Source of the DNA: Acidobacteriota bacterium
GTDB lineage: Bacteria; Acidobacteriota; Terriglobia; Bryobacterales; Bryobacteraceae
NCBI GenBank assembly: GCA_016871155.1
Contig: VFZO01000006.1
Coordinates: forward strand, 1 to 64,000
Length of the DNA stretch: 64,000 bases
Reading direction: 5' to 3'
The notes under the pieces are model-generated. The model was not told the DNA's origin and ran no database searches. It saw nothing but the letters and a program-made list of their open reading frames with translations. Made by a program: the position numbers and the translations under genes. Positions 26,658 through 35,405 of the stretch are shown in pieces (within the stretch, counting starts at the first letter, position 1; every line of letters starts with the position of its first letter).

Positions 26658-26684
26658 AACGACATGTCATCACAAGGCATGTCG
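26649..26684. promoter_or_regulatory. Likely PadR operator: ATGTCG-N5-CGACAT palindrome plus extra half-sites
   Basis: A perfect inverted repeat ATGTCG (26649-26654), CATAA, CGACAT (26660-26665) surrounds the PadR start codon. GACATGTC, itself palindromic, overlaps at 26661-26668, and a further ATGTCG occurs at 26679-26684. Known PadR sites often contain ATGT...ACAT arms, so self-repression is likely. It may also affect the divergent ATL gene. Confidence 0.55.
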
Positions 26685-26725
26685 CCTGTCAAGCCTCTTT
26701 CGCGGGTACATAATCGAATGCGGGA

Positions 26726-27040
26726 ATGCCAAACGAAAAACCCAACGGTATGTTTGACGCCATGCGCGCAGTTGTGCGGCGCATCCCGAAAGGAAAGGTC
26801 ACTACCTACGGCGACGTTGCCATCGCCGCCGGTTTCCCCACCGGCGCCCGGCAGGCCGCCTGGTGCCTCAAAGGCGCGGGCCCGTTCCTGCCCTGGCACC
26901 GCGTCATCGGGAAGGGCGGCAAGATCCTGCTTCGAGGGGCCAATGGAGTCGAACAGGTCCAGCGTCTGGAAGCCGAAGGCGTGAAGGTCCATGGTACCCG
27001 CGTGGACCTGAAGCGCTTTGGCCACACGTTCCGCTGCTGA
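26726..27040 (+). CDS. Alkyltransferase-like (ATL) DNA-repair protein, MGMT fold
   Basis: 104 residues with the DNA-binding domain of O6-alkylguanine-DNA alkyltransferases: FDAMRAVVRRIPKGKVTTYGDVAIAAGF and AAWCLKGAGPFLPWHRVIGKGGKILL. The family's reactive cysteine motif PCHRV is replaced by PWHRV, so the protein cannot accept an alkyl group. This tryptophan replacement defines ATL proteins, which bind O6-alkylguanine and hand the lesion to nucleotide excision repair. The ORF has no N-terminal domain. Three bases separate its stop from the convergent thiS stop. A complete Ada-type protein is encoded at 60.7 kb. Confidence 0.9.
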   Translation: MPNEKPNGMFDAMRAVVRRIPKGKVTTYGDVAIAAGFPTGARQAAWCLKGAGPFLPWHRVIGKGGKILLRGANGVEQVQRLEAEGVKVHGTRVDLKRFGHTFRC

Positions 27041-27043
27041 AAA

Positions 27044-27253
27044 CTACTTCGCGCCACCGCCGACAAAATGCACGATTTCTACTTTTGCCCCCGCCTCCAG
27101 CGTCGTACCGCTCCACGCCGCCGTTTTTACAATGGACCTGTTGAGTTCGACCGCCACACGTTCCGGGCGCAGTCCAAGGGCCTCCAATAGGGCTAAAACA
27201 CTAGTCCCGGCGGCAATTTCACGGGAGTTTCCGTTTACGACAATCTCAATCAT
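27044..27253 (-). CDS. thiS: ThiS-like sulfur-carrier protein
   Basis: 69 residues from ATG 27253 (MIEIVVNGNSREIAAGTSV), a beta-grasp fold with LLEALGLRPERVAVELNRSIV and the C-terminal HFVGGGAK. In thiamine biosynthesis the terminal Gly-Gly of ThiS is adenylated and loaded with sulfur to build the thiazole ring. Here two residues (Ala-Lys) follow the glycines, which is unusual. No thiG, thiF or thiH is nearby, so this is an orphan copy in this window. The gene is divergent from nuoA across a 108-base region with facing promoters. Confidence 0.85.
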   Translation of the reverse strand: MIEIVVNGNSREIAAGTSVLALLEALGLRPERVAVELNRSIVKTAAWSGTTLEAGAKVEIVHFVGGGAK

Positions 27254-27287
27254 TTGTGTTTCCGTAGGGAGAACTAGCACATTTTCT

Positions 27288-27331
27288 TGTCAAAGTGTAA
27301 TTTGACGTGGCTCTCCCCTGCTCATTATATT
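27288..27331. promoter_or_regulatory. Back-to-back promoters for thiS and nuoA
   Basis: On the plus strand TTGACG (27302-27307) and TATATT (27326-27331) are 18 bases apart, a good sigma-70-type promoter for the nuo operon. On the minus strand a perfect TTGACA box is at 27293-27288, only eight bases away and facing thiS; its -10 is weaker. The two -35 boxes form an inverted repeat GTCAAA-N6-TTTGAC (27289-27306) where a regulator could act on both genes. Confidence 0.6.
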
Positions 27332-27359
27332 TTGAGAAGGGTACTGTCTCCCTTCTCAA
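27332..27359. promoter_or_regulatory. Perfect 10-base-arm palindrome in front of nuoA (candidate operator)
   Basis: TTGAGAAGGG (27332-27341) and CCCTTCTCAA (27350-27359) are exact inverted repeats around the 8-base centre TACTGTCT. The site lies directly after the -10 hexamer, over the expected transcription start, and ends two bases before the nuoA ATG. That position suits a repressor operator better than an RNA hairpin, since the left arm would be only partly transcribed. There is no separate Shine-Dalgarno sequence for nuoA. Confidence 0.55.
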
Positions 27360-27361
27360 GA

Positions 27362-27811
27362 ATGCCCACTTCCCTTCCTGATAGCTACTTTCCAGTTCTG
27401 TTGGCATGGATCTTTGCCATCCTGAACGCAACCGGCGTCATTTTGACGGGCGCCGCACTCGGCAAGAGAGTCCGAAACAAGTTTAAGGACATGCCCTACG
27501 AATCCGGCATGGTGCCCATCGGTTCGGCCCGCGAACGCTTCTCCGTCAAGTTCTACATGGTGGCGATGCTTTTCATCCTGTTCGATATCGAAGCGGTGTT
27601 CCTGTACCCCTGGGCGGTTGTTTACCGCGATCTCAAGTGGTTCGCCTTCGTCGAAATGCTCATCTTCATCGTGCTGGTGCTGGCCGGCTTCTTCTACATC
27701 TGGAAGAAGGGCGTACTGAACTGGTCCCACGCCGAAGAGATCGAAGAATCGGCCAAGCACGGCACACTCCACCGCGTGCCCACGCTCGAAAAGGTAGACC
27801 ATGCTGCCTGA
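27362..27811 (+). CDS. nuoA: NADH-quinone oxidoreductase subunit A
   Basis: 149 residues, inner-membrane subunit of respiratory complex I with three membrane helices (FPVLLAWIFAILNATGVIL, FYMVAMLFILFDIEAVFLYPW, FAFVEMLIFIVLVLAGFFYI). The loop YESGMVPIGSARERFSVKFY holds the conserved residues near the quinone tunnel. I start at ATG 27362, since the longer frame upstream runs through the promoter. First gene of the twelve-gene operon; nuoC begins 11 bases before its end. In most genomes nuoB lies between A and C and it is absent here. Confidence 0.93.
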   Translation: MPTSLPDSYFPVLLAWIFAILNATGVILTGAALGKRVRNKFKDMPYESGMVPIGSARERFSVKFYMVAMLFILFDIEAVFLYPWAVVYRDLKWFAFVEMLIFIVLVLAGFFYIWKKGVLNWSHAEEIEESAKHGTLHRVPTLEKVDHAA

Positions 27812-28256
27812 GAATTTGCAGATCGATCCGGCGGCCATCACCGCCACCCATAACACTCACAACGAACTCACCGTAGAGCTTGTTCCAGGAAAGATCCTCG
27901 ACGTGCTGCGCGCGCTGAAGGCGCAAAAGTACGAGCGGCTGGTCAGCGTCACCGCCGTCGATCGCTATCCGATGGAACCCCGGTTCGAGGCCGTCTATCA
28001 CCTGCAGTCGGTTGCGCTGAACCAGCGAATCCGCCTCAAGTGCCGCCTCGGCGGCGAAAATCCCTCCATTGCCTCGGCGACCGCCGTGTATGCCTCGGCA
28101 AACTGGTACGAACGGGAGACGTTCGACCTGTTTGGCATCCATTTCGAAGGGCATCCCAATCTGACCCGGATCATGATGCCCGAATTCTGGGAAGGTTACC
28201 CGCTGCGCCGGGACTACCCGGTTCACGGCCATAAATACGACTACAAGAACAGCTAG
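27801..28256 (+). CDS. nuoC: NADH-quinone oxidoreductase subunit C
   Basis: 151 residues, the 30-kDa peripheral-arm subunit of complex I. The family signature is clear: NWYERETFDLFGIHFEGHPN followed by LTRIMMPEFWEGYPLRRDYP. It overlaps nuoA by 11 bases and lies 39 bases ahead of nuoD, so C and D are separate here, not fused as in Escherichia coli. With nuoB missing between A and C, the protein would have to pair with a NuoB made elsewhere. Confidence 0.95.
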   Translation: MLPENLQIDPAAITATHNTHNELTVELVPGKILDVLRALKAQKYERLVSVTAVDRYPMEPRFEAVYHLQSVALNQRIRLKCRLGGENPSIASATAVYASANWYERETFDLFGIHFEGHPNLTRIMMPEFWEGYPLRRDYPVHGHKYDYKNS

Positions 28257-28295
28257 CCGAAGGCTCGCCTCCCACTTACGGAACTCCCGATTAGC

Positions 28296-29504
28296 ATGAG
28301 CGACACACTGACCACTACAGCCGCGGAAGAGACCGGCCACACTCGCCGAATGATCCTCAACATGGGTCCGCAGCACCCGTCGACGCACGGTGTGTTGCGA
28401 GTCGTCATCGAACTCGAAGGCGAGACCATCGTAAAGGCAACCCCCGACATCGGCTTCCTGCACACCGGCATCGAAAAGCAGTGCGAAGCTCTCAATTGGC
28501 ACCAGGTCATCACCCTCACCGACCGCGTCGACTATCTGGCCAATCTCTCCAACAACCTCTGCTACTCACTCGCCGTAGAAAAACTCCTGCAAATGGAGAT
28601 TCCGGAAAAAGCGCAATGGATGCGCGTGCTGCTCGTGGAACTTGCCCGGATCAATAGCCACCTGGTGTGGCTTGGCACTCACGCGCTCGATATCGGCGCG
28701 ATGACGGTCTTCTTCCTCTGCTTCCGCGAGCGCGAGGACATCCTGCGCCTGTTCGAGATGTTCTCCGGCCAGCGGCTGATGACGTCCTACATCCGGATCG
28801 GCGGCCTCGCTCTGGATCCGCCGCGCGGCTGGGAAAAGCGGGTGAAGACGTTTATCGACCAGTTGCCCGGCCGTATCGATCAATACGAGTCGCTGCTGAA
28901 CACCAATCCTATCTGGCTGAAACGCACCAAGGGAGTTGGCCTCATTCCCGTCGAAGAGATGCTGGAAATCGGCCTCACCGGGCCTTGTATCCGCGCCGCC
29001 GGCATTCCCATGGACGCGCGAAAGATGGAGCCCTACTCAAGCTACGAGAAGTTCCAGTTTGAAGTGCCCACCTCCACTGACAACGATGTGTACGCGCGAT
29101 ACGAATGCCGCGTGAAGGAAATGCGGGAATCGGCGAAGATCGTCCAGCAGGCGATGGCCGGCATGCCGGACGGCCCCGTGCAGGCCGCCGCTCCCAAGCA
29201 AGTGCTGCCGCAGCGCGAACAGATGAAGACCCAAATGGAGTCGCTCATCTACCACTTCAAGATTGTGACCGAGGGCATTAGCGTGCCCGCCGGCGAGTGC
29301 TTCCAAATCGTTGAATCGCCCCGGGGCGAGATCGGCTACTACGTCGTCAGCGACGGCACCGCCAAGCCGCTGCGCGTGCACATGCGCACACCTAGTTTCG
29401 GCAACCTGCAAGGGTTGCCGAACATGATCGAAAGCCGCGGCATCGCCGATTCGATCGCCATCATGGGCAGTTTGGATTTCGTACTGGGAGATTGCGACCG
29501 ATGA
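28296..29504 (+). CDS. nuoD: NADH-quinone oxidoreductase subunit D
   Basis: 402 residues, the 49-kDa subunit that forms the quinone pocket together with NuoB. Present are NMGPQHPSTHGVLRVVIELEG, PDIGFLHTGIEKQCE, LARINSHLVWLGTHALDIGA and the C-terminal end SIAIMGSLDFVLGDCDR. The length is normal. The TGA overlaps the ATG of nuoE by four bases. Confidence 0.96.
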   Translation: MSDTLTTTAAEETGHTRRMILNMGPQHPSTHGVLRVVIELEGETIVKATPDIGFLHTGIEKQCEALNWHQVITLTDRVDYLANLSNNLCYSLAVEKLLQMEIPEKAQWMRVLLVELARINSHLVWLGTHALDIGAMTVFFLCFREREDILRLFEMFSGQRLMTSYIRIGGLALDPPRGWEKRVKTFIDQLPGRIDQYESLLNTNPIWLKRTKGVGLIPVEEMLEIGLTGPCIRAAGIPMDARKMEPYSSYEKFQFEVPTSTDNDVYARYECRVKEMRESAKIVQQAMAGMPDGPVQAAAPKQVLPQREQMKTQMESLIYHFKIVTEGISVPAGECFQIVESPRGEIGYYVVSDGTAKPLRVHMRTPSFGNLQGLPNMIESRGIADSIAIMGSLDFVLGDCDR

Positions 29505-29970
29505 CGTTTTCCCCGCAACTGGAAGCCCGTTTCGCCGAGCTCCTGACGCATTATCCGGAAGGGCGGCAACGCGGCGCGTTGGTCCCCATGCTGATGTACG
29601 CGCAGGACGAGACCGGCGCGATAACGCAGGAATTGATGGAGGAGCTGGCCAAGCGGCTTGGTATCACGACGCTGCAGGTCGACGAGGTCGTCGGCTACTA
29701 CTCCATGCTGCACAAGAAGCCGCAGGGCAAGTACCACGTGCAGGTGTGCACCAACGTGGCCTGCATGCTGCGCGGCGGCGCGGAACTCTATGGCCACGCC
29801 TGCGAGAAACTGGGCGTGGGCCACAAGCAGACGCAGGCGAGCGGATTGTTCTCGCTCGAGGAAGTGGAATGCATCGGCGCCTGCTCCTGGGCCCCGGCCA
29901 TTCAAGTGAACTACGATTTTCACCACGAAGTGACCACCGAAAAACTCGACCAGATCCTGGAGGGATGCAA

Positions 29971-29974
<4 letters not shown>
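29501..29974 (+). CDS. nuoE: NADH-quinone oxidoreductase subunit E
   Basis: 157 residues from ATG 29501, which overlaps the nuoD stop; an alternative TTG is nine bases upstream. NuoE carries the [2Fe-2S] cluster N1a in a thioredoxin-like fold. The four ligand cysteines are seen as QVCTNVACMLRGG and VECIGACSWAP. The N-terminal helical part (EARFAELLTHYPEGRQRGALVPML) is usual. It is the NADH-module partner of NuoF, whose GTG overlaps its stop. Confidence 0.95.
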
Positions 29975-31278
<1,304 letters not shown>

Positions 31279-31287
31279 GGAGAAACG

Positions 31288-33354
31288 ATGTCGAATCCGG
31301 TCAACCTGACGATCAACGGAACCGCGGTACAAGCGCCCGCCGGCATGCTGTTGATCGATGCCGCGAAGCTCGCCGGCATAGAGATTCCCGCGTTCTGCTA
31401 CTACGAAGGCATGTCGCTGCAAGCGGCCTGCCGCATGTGCCTGGTGGAGATCGAGAAGGCACCGAAGCTGATGGCCGCCTGCGTGGTGCCCGTCGCGGAA
31501 GGCATGGTCGTCAAGACCGAATCCGAACCCGTTGTGAAGGCGCGCAAGACCACTCTCGAATTCCTGCTCACCAACCACCCGCTCGATTGTCCAGTCTGCG
31601 ACAAAGGCGGCGAGTGCGAGCTGCAGGACATGGTGTTCCGCTACGGCGCCGGCGAAAGCCGCTTCACCGAAGTAAAGCACCACGTGCCCGAAAAGCAGTG
31701 GAGCCCCGTTGTGTTCTACGACGGCCCGCGCTGCATTCTCTGCTACCGCTGCGTTCGCGTCTGCAACGAAGGCATGGGCGTCGGCGCGCTGGGTATCGTC
31801 AATCGGGGCGTGGTCTCCGAGATCGCTCCCTCGCACGGCGATCACCTGGAATGCGACGAATGCGGTGCCTGCATCGACATCTGCCCCGTTGGAGCGTTGA
31901 CCTCCGGCGCCTATCGCTACAAAACGCGCCCGTGGGAGATGGAACACACCGGCACCATCTGCACGCATTGCTCTAACGGCTGCAAGACCACGCTGGGCGT
32001 TCGCAACGGCGAGATCGTCCGCGGCAACAACCGGGACCGCAGCGGCATTAACGGCGAGTTCCTGTGCGTAAAGGGCCGCTACGCTTTCGATTTCAATCAC
32101 CATCCGGAGCGGCTGCAGTCGCCGATGATGCGCGTGGACGGAAAGCTCGAGGAAGTGAGCTGGTCCAAGGCTCTGCAGACGATCGCCGCCAAGTTCAAAG
32201 CGATTCGGGACGGCAGCGGCAGGGTTGGCGTGATCGGCTCGGCGCGCATGACGAACGAGGAAGCATTTCTGCTCCAGAAGTTCGCGCGCACCGTCTTCGG
32301 CACCAACAACATCGACCATCAGCGCTCGGGCGACGTCGTCACCCTGCTCGACGCGCTGAGCGGCAAGACCGGCACTCTCGGCTCGACCGCGGACTGCTAC
32401 AACTCCCAGGCCGTTCTGGTGCTGGGCACCGATCTATCGCAGCAGCATCCGTTTCTCGCCAATCAGGTGCGGGCGAACTTCCGGCACCACAAGGCATCGG
32501 TCTACGCCGTCACGGCCGGCCCGGTGCGCGAGGACAAGATCGCCAAGGCGTCGCTTCGCGCCGCAGGCGACGGGCTCGCGGAGTTGGAGTCGCTGAAGAC
32601 CAAGCTGCAGGCCGAAAAGGAACTGCTGGTTCTGTTCGGTGACAGCGTCAAAGGGGAGAGCGTTCGCAAGCTCGTGGCGTTTGGCGAATCGCTCGGGATT
32701 CCAGTGAAGTACATCGCGCTGGTGGACTACGTCAACTCGCGCGGCGTAATGGACATGGGCCTGCTTCCGGACCTCGGTCCGGGCTACCATGCCGCCGAAG
32801 GTCCCGCGGGAATGACGCTGCCGCAGATGCTGGTGGCCGACGATCTCGACATGCTGTGGATCGCCGGCGCGGACGTCAAGGTGGACCACCCGGATGCCTT
32901 CGTCGTCGTGCAGGATCTGTTCCTGACCGGCGCGGCCCAAAAGGCCGATGTGGTGCTGCCCGCGGCCTCCGCCTACGAAAAGAACGGCACCGTGACCAAT
33001 GTGTGCGGTGAAGTGCAGCGTCTGAAGAAGGCGGCCGAAACCGTCGGCGCCAAATCGGACCTGGCGATCATCGGATTGATCGCGCGCGGCATGGGAGTCG
33101 ACCTGGGGAAAGTGGACGCGGATGCCGTGTTTGCGGAAATCCAGAAAACGGTGCGCGGATATAATGTTCCGTTGCCTGTCATCGTCACCGGCGGCGCCGC
33201 GCAGACGCAGCCCGTCAACGGCCGTGTTCCGGCCAATGTCCTGCCGGAGCTGATTCAGTCGGCGCGCGACACGCTGTTTACAACGGGATCGCTGACCCGT
33301 TACTCGAAAGTCTTGAATGAAGTGAGGGAAGCCCCCGGCGGCCTGTACCGCTAG
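31288..33354 (+). CDS. nuoG: NADH-quinone oxidoreductase subunit G
   Basis: 688 residues, the large iron-sulfur subunit. In order: [2Fe-2S] ligands FCYYEGMSLQAACRMCLVE with a later AACV; the His-Cys [4Fe-4S] site HPLDCPVCDKGGECELQ; two [4Fe-4S] motifs, CILCYRCVRVC and CDECGACIDICPVGAL; an extra N7-type site CTHCSNGCKTTLG with the fourth Cys in FLCVKGRYAF; then a molybdopterin-fold domain without a metal site. It is shorter than the Escherichia coli protein because the C-terminal domain is reduced. N7 is present only in some lineages. Confidence 0.95.
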   Translation: MSNPVNLTINGTAVQAPAGMLLIDAAKLAGIEIPAFCYYEGMSLQAACRMCLVEIEKAPKLMAACVVPVAEGMVVKTESEPVVKARKTTLEFLLTNHPLDCPVCDKGGECELQDMVFRYGAGESRFTEVKHHVPEKQWSPVVFYDGPRCILCYRCVRVCNEGMGVGALGIVNRGVVSEIAPSHGDHLECDECGACIDICPVGALTSGAYRYKTRPWEMEHTGTICTHCSNGCKTTLGVRNGEIVRGNNRDRSGINGEFLCVKGRYAFDFNHHPERLQSPMMRVDGKLEEVSWSKALQTIAAKFKAIRDGSGRVGVIGSARMTNEEAFLLQKFARTVFGTNNIDHQRSGDVVTLLDALSGKTGTLGSTADCYNSQAVLVLGTDLSQQHPFLANQVRANFRHHKASVYAVTAGPVREDKIAKASLRAAGDGLAELESLKTKLQAEKELLVLFGDSVKGESVRKLVAFGESLGIPVKYIALVDYVNSRGVMDMGLLPDLGPGYHAAEGPAGMTLPQMLVADDLDMLWIAGADVKVDHPDAFVVVQDLFLTGAAQKADVVLPAASAYEKNGTVTNVCGEVQRLKKAAETVGAKSDLAIIGLIARGMGVDLGKVDADAVFAEIQKTVRGYNVPLPVIVTGGAAQTQPVNGRVPANVLPELIQSARDTLFTTGSLTRYSKVLNEVREAPGGLYR

Positions 33355-33366
33355 GAACGCGAGCAC

Positions 33367-34551
33367 ATGGACTACCTTCTCGTATCGACCATCAAAATGC
33401 TGATCATCGCGCCGGCGCTGCTGGCGACGCTGGCCTACGTCGTGTGGGTGGAGCGCAAGGTGATCGCTCACGTGCAGTTACGCGTGGGTCCGTACTTCGT
33501 CGGTCCGCACGGTTTGCTGCAACCGATCGCCGACGCGGTGAAGCTGCTCACCAAGGAAGACTTCATTCCAAGCGGGGTGAATCACTTCTTCTACTGGCTG
33601 GCGCCGTGGCTGGGACTGATGTTCGCCGTTACCGGCATCGCCGTGATTCCGTTCGGTCCGGTGGTGGAGATCTTCGGTATCAAGACGAACCTGGGCCTTG
33701 CCGATCTGAACATCGGACTGCTGTGGATTCTGGGTCTGGCCGGTATGGGCGTGTATGGCATCGCGCTGGCGGGCTGGTCCTCGAACAACAAATACGCCCT
33801 GCTGGGCGGGCTGCGCAGTTCGGCGCAGATGATCAGCTACGAGTTGCCGATGGCGCTGGCGCTGGCCGCGCCGCTGCTGATTTCGAACTCGCTGAATCTC
33901 CGGGAAGTAGTCGATACGCAGGCCGGCTACGCCTTCGGCTTTGTTCCGAACTGGAATTTGTTCACCGGTTTTCAGATTGTGGGTTTCGTGGTTTACATGA
34001 TCTGCGGCTTCGCCGAAACCAATCGCATTCCATTCGATCTGCCGGAAGCCGAAAACGAACTTGTCGCCGGCTTTCATTCCGAGTACTCGTCGATGAAATT
34101 CGCCGCCTTCTTCATGGCCGAGTATTGCAACATGGTCATTGTCTGCTCCGTGGCCACGGCGCTGTACCTCGGCGGCTGGCACCCAATCGTGCCCCAAGCG
34201 ATCTCGCCGCTTGTACCCGCGGTGTTCCACTGGGTGCTGGCGGGAGCGTTGTTTTATCACGGCATGCACCCGGCCCGGCCAGCCGATAAGCGGACGTTCC
34301 CCGTGTTCGGCGCTATTCTCGGCGCGTTGGGTTTTCTGTTCGTGGCGCCCGGCATCGGCCCGATTGTCACGCCGCTGTTCTGGTTCCTGGGAAAGGTGGC
34401 GTTCCTCCTGTTCTTCTTCATTTGGGTGCGGGCGACGCTCCCCCGTTTCCGCTATGACCAGCTCATGAAGATCGCATGGCTCTTCCTGTTCCCGGTCGCG
34501 CTCCTCAATCTTTTGGCCACGGCACTCGGCGTGACCCTGTTCGGCAAATAA
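33367..34551 (+). CDS. nuoH: NADH-quinone oxidoreductase subunit H
   Basis: 394 residues, membrane subunit at the junction with the peripheral arm, eight or more helices. The signatures are VERKVIAHVQLRVGPYFVGP with GLLQPIADAVKLLTKEDFIP, and GFAETNRIPFDLPEAENELV followed by GFHSEYSSMKFAAFFMAEY. It is a little longer than the usual 320-350 residues because of the C-terminal extension. Next is nuoJ after six bases; the nuoI gene normally found between H and J is missing. Confidence 0.96.
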   Translation: MDYLLVSTIKMLIIAPALLATLAYVVWVERKVIAHVQLRVGPYFVGPHGLLQPIADAVKLLTKEDFIPSGVNHFFYWLAPWLGLMFAVTGIAVIPFGPVVEIFGIKTNLGLADLNIGLLWILGLAGMGVYGIALAGWSSNNKYALLGGLRSSAQMISYELPMALALAAPLLISNSLNLREVVDTQAGYAFGFVPNWNLFTGFQIVGFVVYMICGFAETNRIPFDLPEAENELVAGFHSEYSSMKFAAFFMAEYCNMVIVCSVATALYLGGWHPIVPQAISPLVPAVFHWVLAGALFYHGMHPARPADKRTFPVFGAILGALGFLFVAPGIGPIVTPLFWFLGKVAFLLFFFIWVRATLPRFRYDQLMKIAWLFLFPVALLNLLATALGVTLFGK

Positions 34552-34557
34552 CACGCT

Positions 34558-35058
34558 ATGGACCTCATTCTCTTTCTCACCTTCGCCATCATCGCGGTGG
34601 TTTGCGCGTTGAGCATGGCGCTGCAGCGGCATCCGGTGGCCAGCGCGCTGTCGCTGATCGGTGTCATGGTTTCGCTCGCCGTGTTGTACGTGCTGCTGGG
34701 CGCAGAGTTCATCGCCGCGGCGCAACTGGTGGTGTATTCGGGTGCGATCATGGTGCTGTTCATCTTCGTCATCATGCTGCTGAACGCGGGCGCCGAGAAG
34801 ATGACGCACAAGGCCGGATTGGCCGAGTTTCTTGGCATTCCGCTGCTGCTGCTCTTCCTGGCGTTCTCCACCTGGGTGATCACCAATGCGACGCCGGCCG
34901 GCAAGATGATCAAGTTCGGCAACTTCACCGGCGGCGGTCCGCGGGAAGTGGGCTGGGAGTTGTTCACGCGCTACGTGCTGCCCTTTGAGGTCACCTCGAT
35001 ATTGATTCTGATCGCCATCGCCGGCGCTGTCCGGCTGGCCAACCGGGAGCTCGACTAA
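34558..35058 (+). CDS. nuoJ: NADH-quinone oxidoreductase subunit J
   Basis: 166 residues, five membrane helices of complex I subunit 6 type. The conserved stretch [31 protein letters not shown] is present and holds the pi-bulge helix. The N-terminus [20 protein letters not shown] and C-terminal [19 protein letters not shown] are usual. Two bases separate it from nuoK. Confidence 0.95.
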   Translation: MDLILFLTFAIIAVVCALSMALQRHPVASALSLIGVMVSLAVLYVLLGAEFIAAAQLVVYSGAIMVLFIFVIMLLNAGAEKMTHKAGLAEFLGIPLLLLFLAFSTWVITNATPAGKMIKFGNFTGGGPREVGWELFTRYVLPFEVTSILILIAIAGAVRLANRELD

Positions 35059-35060
35059 CC

Positions 35061-35399
35061 ATGAGAGAGATCCTTCCGCAGGAGCTTTTCACGCAGGCGG
35101 TGCCGCAGGCGGCCTACCTGATCCTGAGCGCGATCCTGTTTACGATCGGCATCGCGGCGTTTCTGTTCCGCCGCAACATCATTACGGTATTCATGGCGAT
35201 TGAGCTGATGCTCAACGCGGTGAACCTCTCCTTCGTAACGTTTTCCAACCAATTCGGCAAAGTGGACGGGCAGATCTTCTCGTTCTTTGTCATGGTCGTC
35301 GCGGCCGCCGAAGCCGCTGTCGGGCTGGCCATCATTCTGATGGTCTTCCGCAACAAGGCGACATTGCAGATCGACGATATCGACTCACTGAAGAACTAA
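35061..35399 (+). CDS. nuoK: NADH-quinone oxidoreductase subunit K
   Basis: 112 residues, three membrane helices, homologous to the MrpC antiporter subunit. The buried glutamate motif [19 protein letters not shown] and the second glutamate in [18 protein letters not shown] are conserved and serve proton transfer. An extension of about ten residues at the N-terminus is unremarkable. Six bases from nuoL. Confidence 0.96.
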   Translation: MREILPQELFTQAVPQAAYLILSAILFTIGIAAFLFRRNIITVFMAIELMLNAVNLSFVTFSNQFGKVDGQIFSFFVMVVAAAEAAVGLAIILMVFRNKATLQIDDIDSLKN

Positions 35400-35405
35400 C
35401 GGACG

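Noticed and set aside
27254-27361. Replication origin at the skew switch
   Set aside because: The gap is AT-rich, but no DnaA box of the TTATCCACA kind and no dnaA, dnaN or gyrB gene is present in the window.
33478-34809. 443-codon minus-strand ORF opposite nuoH/nuoJ
   Set aside because: Same shadow effect; composition is biased to H, Q, R and E and both plus-strand genes are clear.
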